Source of the DNA: Bacteroidales bacterium
GTDB lineage: Bacteria > Bacteroidota > Bacteroidia > Bacteroidales > WCHB1-69
DNA: 36,132 nt
Reading direction: 5' to 3'
Assembly (NCBI GenBank): GCA_017525245.1
Contig: JAFXTE010000052.1
Location: forward strand, 1-36,132
Position 1 is the stretch's first letter, and each line of letters starts with the position of its first letter. The notes under the pieces are model-generated. The model saw only the letters and a list, made by a program, of their open reading frames with translations. It did not search any database and was not told where the DNA came from. Below, piece after piece: positions 31,848 to 36,132 of this stretch. The translations under genes were made by a program, and so were the position numbers.

Positions 31848-32609
31848 TCACTCTTTCGCCCCCGCCATCCGCTTGCCCGCCTCGAAGGCCTTCTGCAGGT
31901 CCTCCTCCCAATGTTCCTCGCGGTATTTCCGTTTGGCCTCTTCGGAGAAGCCGGCCAGTTCGTAACGGTCGTAGTTCTTCACCTGGTAGGTGTTGTAGGC
32001 GACCAGGCGTTCGGGGTCGCCGAGTGCGGCGGAGATGCAGTGCTCCATCGAGCCGTAGCCCTTGCTGTTGTTGCGGGCGGGCGTGCCGTTCATGGTCTCC
32101 AACAGCACCACGGGCATCTTCTTGGGCGCTGTCATACTGTAGTCGTTGTAGGAGAGCCACGGGAAAGCCAGCCGCTCCAGGAAGGTGCGCATCTGGCCGG
32201 TCACGTCGCCGAAGTAGATTGGGGAGCCGAGCACCAGACCGTCGGCTTCAGCAATTTCCTCCAAAACTGGGGTCAAGGCGTCCTTGAACTTGCAGATGTT
32301 CGAGGCTTTGTCTTTGAGCTTGCAGGCCATGCACGACATGCAACCTTTGTAGTCCATGTCGTAGAGGCGCACAAGTTTCACTTCCGCCCCACCCTCTTTG
32401 GCTCCGTTGGCGAAGGATTCCAGCATGGCGGCGGTGTTCATGTTACGGCGCGGACCGCCGTCGATAATCATTATTTTCTTCATATTATTCGTTATTTTAT
32501 TGTTAATCAATTCATTTGCTGTAGCCACGGCGGGATGCTCCAGCAGGCTGGTTGCCGCCACTGCCGCCACCCCGAGGGCGGCTTTCTTCAAAAATTCGCG
32601 TCTGTCCAT
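31848..32609 (-). CDS. Flavodoxin-fold NAD(P)H-dependent oxidoreductase with Tat signal
   Basis: 253 residues from the ATG at 32609. The N-terminus MDRREFLKKAALGVAAVAAT is a twin-arginine signal. After a linker the flavodoxin fold begins (KKIMIIDGGPRRNMNTAAML, FMN loop), with CMSCMACKLKDKAS (a CxxCxxC run), DGLVLGSPIYFGDVTGQMRTFLERL and a C-terminal helix. Flavodoxin_2/FMN_red proteins transfer electrons with FMN; Tat export fits folding with the cofactor before transport. An internal ATG at 32483 would give a cytoplasmic form. Promoter box TAACTTTG lies 22 nt upstream. Confidence 0.85.
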   Translation of the reverse strand: MDRREFLKKAALGVAAVAATSLLEHPAVATANELINNKITNNMKKIMIIDGGPRRNMNTAAMLESFANGAKEGGAEVKLVRLYDMDYKGCMSCMACKLKDKASNICKFKDALTPVLEEIAEADGLVLGSPIYFGDVTGQMRTFLERLAFPWLSYNDYSMTAPKKMPVVLLETMNGTPARNNSKGYGSMEHCISAALGDPERLVAYNTYQVKNYDRYELAGFSEEAKRKYREEHWEEDLQKAFEAGKRMAGAKE

Positions 32610-32630
32610 TCGCTGTTTAAATTCAGGGGG

Positions 32631-32638
32631 CAAAGTTA
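32631..32638 (-). promoter_or_regulatory. Promoter -7 box of the Tat flavodoxin gene
   Basis: TAACTTTG on the minus strand, 22 nt before the ATG at 32609. Confidence 0.45.
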
Positions 32639-32741
32639 TAACTTTTTAGCTAACTAAATGCACAAGAGTTATTTTATGTGTCAAAATTAAAAAAATAGTA
32701 ATTTCGCAGTCCAAAAAACCTTTGTCCAAAAATCTGTCATT

Positions 32742-34493
32742 ATGAACAAAAAGGCTTCTCTTTTCTGCATAGTCACCTTGTTTGCGGTTTGTGGTTTCGC
32801 GCAGACCGTCACACTCACCTTCACGGGACGGGACGCCGCCAACCACCATGTGCAAGCCGAACTCTTTCGAGTGGCCAACCTTTCAAAGAACTGGCAGGAG
32901 TATCTTTACTGGCCCGACACGGTGCTGACCCTACAAAAGGGATCTGGCATTCAAAATCCTGAGATGTCACAGCTGCCGTCTTTGGAACTGTCGCCAAACA
33001 GTCCGAATCCGTTTCATGGCACCACGGACATCCACTTGACCTTGGCGGATGCAGGCGTGGTGACGTTGGATATCGCGGATGTTGGCGGACGGCTTGTTTG
33101 GGCGGACGACATCCTTTTGAATCCTGGGCGCCACCAGTTCCGCATCACCCTTTCCCATGCGGGCACATACGTGATGAGCGCCCGCCTTAAGGGGGAATTG
33201 TCTTCCGTCAAAATGGTGTGCAACGAAGGCGGGGGTACCAATGTTGTTGAATATGTGGGCTATACAAGGAAGGATAGTCGAGAAGCGCCGCCGGCCAAGT
33301 CCCATACCCGTGGCTCGGTCGTCCGTCCTTACGATCTCGGCGACCAGATGGAATATTCGGCGTATGCCACCATCAACGGCCAAGGTGAGGAAAGCCCGCA
33401 CATCGAACAGCCCCTTGCGGATTCACAGACGGTGGTGCTGCCGTTTTCGAGTGTACAGCTACGTCTTCCAACCGTCGTTACCGCGAATGTCACGAATATT
33501 ACCGGCACTTCCGCTGTATGTGGCGGCATTGTGACCGATGATGGCGGTGACAGTGTAACGGCCCGAGGCGTTTGCGTAAGCATTTCGCCCAATCCGACGC
33601 TTGCCGGGCTGCATACGTCCGACGGGAGCGGCTTGGGAGTCTTCACCAGCCAATTGACAGGACTGATGTCCAATCTTGTTTATTATGTTCGTGCATACGC
33701 CATCAATTCTGTGGGCATTGCCTATGGCGAGAAACAAAGTTTTTTCATACCTGTCAATCCCGACGGTGATGCGAGGTCTTGTCCAGACGCACCGTTTGTT
33801 GTGGATATAGACGGGAATACGTATAACACGGTGCAAATTGGCCAGCAATGCTGGATGCGCGAGAATTTGCGTACAAGAAGGTATGCCGATGGCACCGACA
33901 TTCCACAGGGGGAGAGCTATTCCCTCACATCGGCTTTTTGGTATTACCCGATGAACGAATCCGCCAACAAAGCGAATTACGGACTGCTGTACAACTGGGC
34001 GGCGCTGATGCACGACGCCACCGCCTCCAATTCCAATCCAAGTGGAGTGCAGGGTATCTGTCCTGACGGCTGGCATGTTCCGAGCAATGCCGAATGGGAA
34101 CAGCTCCACACCTATGTGAAAAGCCATGGTCAAAATGTATGCGGCGGCATTGAGGACCAGATTGGTAAGTCGCTGGCCGCCACGATGGGTTGGGATCTTG
34201 GGGGTACCTCCTGCGAGGTGGGCAATGCCAATCCGGCCACCAACAATGCTACTGGTTTCAGTGCATTGCCGGCAGGGTATTATCAAGGAGGCGATTACCT
34301 CATACCTGAGTTTGTCAATTACGGTGGGCTTGGCTATAACACATTTTTCTGGACCACTACCATGGGAACCGACTCTTATGGCTTCAACAACACCTATTAC
34401 TGGGGACTTCATTCGAACTATGCCTCCGTAATCCACAATAACTTTTATGACGCCGACGGCGACGCTTATTCGGTGCGCTGTGTGAAAGACTGA
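32742..34493 (+). CDS. Secreted FISUMP-domain protein with internal T9SS-like domain
   Basis: 583 residues. The signal peptide is MNKKASLFCIVTLFAVCGFAQ. The next 215 residues or so match the GH53-like protein at 1419: a beta module (VTLTFTGRDAANHHVQAELF), a sorting-like domain from NSPNPFHGTTD, and SSVKMVCNEGGG. A fibronectin/Ig-like domain follows (about 240-340). From about residue 345 the FISUMP domain (TIGR02145) begins: VDIDGNTYNTVQIGQQCWMRENLRTRRYADG, then GICPDGWHVPSNAEWEQL and the end YSVRCVKD. FISUMP proteins are exported and of unknown role. The upstream TAATTTCG is one base off the promoter consensus. Confidence 0.85.
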   Translation: MNKKASLFCIVTLFAVCGFAQTVTLTFTGRDAANHHVQAELFRVANLSKNWQEYLYWPDTVLTLQKGSGIQNPEMSQLPSLELSPNSPNPFHGTTDIHLTLADAGVVTLDIADVGGRLVWADDILLNPGRHQFRITLSHAGTYVMSARLKGELSSVKMVCNEGGGTNVVEYVGYTRKDSREAPPAKSHTRGSVVRPYDLGDQMEYSAYATINGQGEESPHIEQPLADSQTVVLPFSSVQLRLPTVVTANVTNITGTSAVCGGIVTDDGGDSVTARGVCVSISPNPTLAGLHTSDGSGLGVFTSQLTGLMSNLVYYVRAYAINSVGIAYGEKQSFFIPVNPDGDARSCPDAPFVVDIDGNTYNTVQIGQQCWMRENLRTRRYADGTDIPQGESYSLTSAFWYYPMNESANKANYGLLYNWAALMHDATASNSNPSGVQGICPDGWHVPSNAEWEQLHTYVKSHGQNVCGGIEDQIGKSLAATMGWDLGGTSCEVGNANPATNNATGFSALPAGYYQGGDYLIPEFVNYGGLGYNTFFWTTTMGTDSYGFNNTYYWGLHSNYASVIHNNFYDADGDAYSVRCVKD

Positions 34494-34534
34494 AATAGAC
34501 AACTCAAAGCCTGAAATGATCCAGCACTTCCGTC

Positions 34535-34550
34535 CCGGCGAGAACGCCGG
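34535..34550. repeat. GC-rich hairpin between convergent genes
   Basis: CCGGCG-AGAA-CGCCGG, a perfect 6-bp stem in the 91-bp gap between the FISUMP gene and the flavodoxin lipoprotein gene; it could help end either transcript. Confidence 0.4.
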
Positions 34551-34584
34551 CAATGGCATCGACAGGCTCAGCGACGGAGATGAT

Positions 34585-35127
34585 TTAGCGATTCATCAGA
34601 CGGCTTTCGCCCCATTTGTACTGCGGGTACGCCTTCTTGAGATCGTTGGCGCATGGTTCCACAGGGCTGCCTCCGCTGGTGGCGAACACGTTGAGCACCT
34701 TGCCGCTGAGGTCGTGGGCCTCGATGAAGGTGTTGACGATGGTGGGGGCAGTGTACCACCACACGGGGAAGCCGATCCACACCGTGTCGTAGTCGGCGAT
34801 GTTCTCGCATTTGCCCTTGATAGCGGGACGCGAGCTCTTGTCCTGCATCTCCAGCGTGGAGCGGGACTTCTTGTCGCGCCAGTCAAGGTCGGCGGCGGTG
34901 TAAGGCTGTTCCGGGGTGATTTCGTAAAGGTCGGCGTTGAACTCCTTGGCGAGCTTTTGCGCGGCGGCCTTGGTGGTGCCAGTGGCCGAGAAATAAACAA
35001 TCAAAGTCTTTTTCATCTCTTTCTGATTGGTTTGTGAATTCTTTTGGTTTTCAGTGCCTTTGGGCGACTGAGCGCACGCGGCCATCATCAGGCAGCACGC
35101 AGCGACGATAAAGGTGATGTTTTTCAT
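34585..35127 (-). CDS. Flavodoxin-fold lipoprotein
   Basis: 180 residues. MKNITFIVAACCLMMAAC is a lipoprotein signal with Cys18 as the likely lipidated residue; a Gln/Asn/Lys linker follows. From about residue 38 a flavodoxin begins: KKTLIVYFSATGTTKAAAQKLA (FMN phosphate loop), WIGFPVWWYTAPTIVNTF and LNVFATSGGSPVEP. It is probably anchored in the periplasm or outer membrane and carries FMN electrons; partners are unknown. Its promoter lies in the dispersed repeat C, with box TACATTTG 22 nt upstream. Confidence 0.88.
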   Translation of the reverse strand: MKNITFIVAACCLMMAACAQSPKGTENQKNSQTNQKEMKKTLIVYFSATGTTKAAAQKLAKEFNADLYEITPEQPYTAADLDWRDKKSRSTLEMQDKSSRPAIKGKCENIADYDTVWIGFPVWWYTAPTIVNTFIEAHDLSGKVLNVFATSGGSPVEPCANDLKKAYPQYKWGESRLMNR

Positions 35128-35148
35128 TTCTGTCTTTTTTTAAGGCCG

Positions 35149-35156
35149 CAAATGTA
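35149..35156 (-). promoter_or_regulatory. Promoter -7 box of the flavodoxin lipoprotein gene
   Basis: TACATTTG on the minus strand, at the end of the unit shared with copy B at 21822-21900. Confidence 0.5.
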
Positions 35157-35195
35157 CATAAAATACGAATACACACAGACAGATGAAATTGACGC

Positions 35196-35225
35196 TGTAG
35201 AGACGTTTCATGAAACGTCTCTACA
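35196..35225. repeat. Dispersed palindrome, copy C
   Basis: A 30-bp palindrome with half TGTAGAGACGTTTCA. The neighbouring sequence on the flavodoxin side matches copy B for a further 50 bp or so. It lies between the divergent flavodoxin and MarC-family genes. Confidence 0.9.
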
Positions 35226-35297
35226 CTTTCGGAAGAAAGATACATCTTTTCTTGAAATACAACATTGTGGGAAGCAGTTCCGCATCTGACATTTTTG

Positions 35298-35305
35298 TAC
35301 TTTTG
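35298..35305 (+). promoter_or_regulatory. Promoter -7 box of the MarC-family gene
   Basis: TACTTTTG, 25 nt before the ATG at 35330. Confidence 0.45.
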
Positions 35306-35329
35306 CCGCCGTTAAAAAAAGGGAAGATC

Positions 35330-35926
35330 ATGTTCGGAACCATCAACTTCGTAGAGATATTCAGCTCGTTCATCGTGATGTTCGCCATCATTGATATTTT
35401 GGGCTCCATCCCCATTTTCATGGGCATTCGTGAGAAAAACCAGGACATCAAGGCGGCACAGGCCTGTCTGACGGCTTTGGGTCTGTTCTTGCTCTTTTTC
35501 TTCGCCGGCGATGCCTTGTTCCGGCTCTTCGGCATCAACTCGGCCTCCTTTGCGGTGGCGGGTTCGTTGGTGCTCTTCATCCTTGCGGTGGAGATGGTCT
35601 TGGGGCGCGACATCATCAAGAACGAGCCGAGCAGCGGCGGCGCGAGCATCGTGCCCGTGGCCTTCCCGCTCATTGCGGGTCCCGGCGCCATCACCGCCCT
35701 GCTCTCCCTCCGCGCCGACTACGCCGTCATCAACATCCTGCTGGGACTGTCGCTGAACATCATCCTTGACTACCTCGTCATCCGCTACCTCGACAAAATC
35801 CAGAAGCTGTTGGGTGCCAACGTGATCTTCATCATCCGCAAGTTTTTCGGCGTCATCCTCTTGGCGATGGCCATCAACATGTTCGTCAACAATATTGTAG
35901 AGATCATCCACCAGGTGCCGAGATAA
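35330..35926 (+). CDS. MarC family integral membrane protein
   Basis: 198 residues from the ATG at 35330; the longer frame to 35210 would begin inside the palindrome and is rejected. Six membrane helices are evident. Family hallmarks are FAIIDILGSIPIFMG near the N-terminus (normally FxxxDPxGxxPxF), VPVAFPLIAGPGAITALLSL in the middle and IIRKFFGVILLAMAINMFVNNI at the end. MarC proteins were once linked to multiple antibiotic resistance; their transport function is not settled. Confidence 0.92.
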   Translation: MFGTINFVEIFSSFIVMFAIIDILGSIPIFMGIREKNQDIKAAQACLTALGLFLLFFFAGDALFRLFGINSASFAVAGSLVLFILAVEMVLGRDIIKNEPSSGGASIVPVAFPLIAGPGAITALLSLRADYAVINILLGLSLNIILDYLVIRYLDKIQKLLGANVIFIIRKFFGVILLAMAINMFVNNIVEIIHQVPR

Positions 35927-35988
35927 GATGGTGACATGAGTCTCTTTTTCGGCGGGAGGGCTGGCTAAAAAATTTTCTGAATTATCCC

Positions 35989-36132
35989 TTATTTAAGTTT
36001 CGCAAGCTCTTTTTGTTGCAGCTGTTGGCGTGTTTTCGTGATTTTCCGTTGGAGATTCCGCTCGCTCACTGCGTTCGCGGCGGAATGGTGCGCACCTCCG
36101 TATGAGACCAAGGGGAAGAAGATGGGCGGCGG
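35989..36132 (-). CDS. C-terminal end of an unidentified gene, cut by the window edge
   Basis: A frame enters from the right edge and ends in TAA at 35989, giving 47 residues: a Pro/Phe-rich part (PPPIFFPLVSYGG) and a basic, helical tail (NLQRKITKTRQQLQQKELAK). The middle (AANAVSERN) is encoded by a GC-rich repeat. The family cannot be told. Confidence 0.4.
   Translation of the reverse strand, partial: PPPIFFPLVSYGGAHHSAANAVSERNLQRKITKTRQQLQQKELAKLK
36055..36086. repeat. Inverted repeat ATTCCGC..GCGGAAT
   Basis: ATTCCGC (36055-36061) and GCGGAAT (36080-36086) flank CTCGCTCACTGCGTTCGC. The segment resembles dispersed palindromic repeats of Bacteroidota and appears to have been inserted into the coding end of the right-edge gene. 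Confidence 0.45.

Noticed and set aside
31737-32657. 306-codon plus-strand frame opposite the Tat flavodoxin gene
   Set aside because: Antisense of a gene with a Tat signal and a flavodoxin fold.

Overview
The window looks like a chromosomal segment from a Bacteroidales (Bacteroidota) bacterium, probably host-associated. The grounds are: repeated promoter boxes of the form TAnnTTTG close upstream of start codons; almost no Shine-Dalgarno sequences; type IX secretion (T9SS)-like sorting domains and a FISUMP domain; a BtuG-like cobalamin lipoprotein; and the S6-S18-L9 operon in Bacteroidota style. No tRNA, rRNA or CRISPR array was seen. ORFs that begin at TTG inside a promoter box were trimmed to the first sensible ATG.

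Left part (1-6.4 kb): a truncated lipoprotein, an AraC regulator, and a secreted GH53-like glycosidase whose N-terminal half is shared with a second secreted protein at 32.7-34.5 kb. A Nudix hydrolase, an AAA/DUF4143 ATPase with 22-bp-phased upstream repeats, a Pmp3/YqaE peptide, an HPP-like membrane protein and a TSCPD protein follow.

Defence island (6.4-17.4 kb, all on the minus strand): a 5-methylcytosine methyltransferase, a protein with two GHKL ATPase domains (MORC/Hsp90-like at the N-terminus, histidine-kinase-like at the C-terminus), a receiver-domain protein with a HEPN-like RNxLAH motif, a 90-aa protein, and then an McrB-like NTPase with a LlaJI-type nuclease. This looks like a methyl-directed restriction system joined to a phosphorelay-like module, and it is the strongest candidate for a poorly described system. 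A DUF1016 (YhcG) nuclease and decayed duplicates lie just upstream.

Housekeeping centre (17.6-27.2 kb): a ThrE-type exporter, rpsF-rpsR-rplI, gapA, rubredoxin, a cobalamin riboswitch with a solo BtuG-like lipoprotein, a flavodoxin/ferredoxin fusion, a WG-repeat secreted protein, and glutathione peroxidase beside an OhrR-like MarR regulator with two operators.

Right part (27.4-36.1 kb): a probable RiPP locus, consisting of a radical SAM/SPASM maturase with a PqqD-like N-terminus, a 34-aa Cys-rich peptide missed by length cut-offs, a terminator, and a long structured leader upstream of the maturase. A kinase-like protein and small unknowns lie downstream. Then come a DUF1016 pseudogene, two exported flavodoxin-fold proteins (Tat and lipoprotein) flanking a FISUMP protein, a MarC-family protein, and the end of an unidentified gene. 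A dispersed palindrome, GTAGAGACGTTTC..GAAACGTCTCTAC, occurs three times, each time upstream of a promoter; a degenerate copy lies inside the GH53-like gene.
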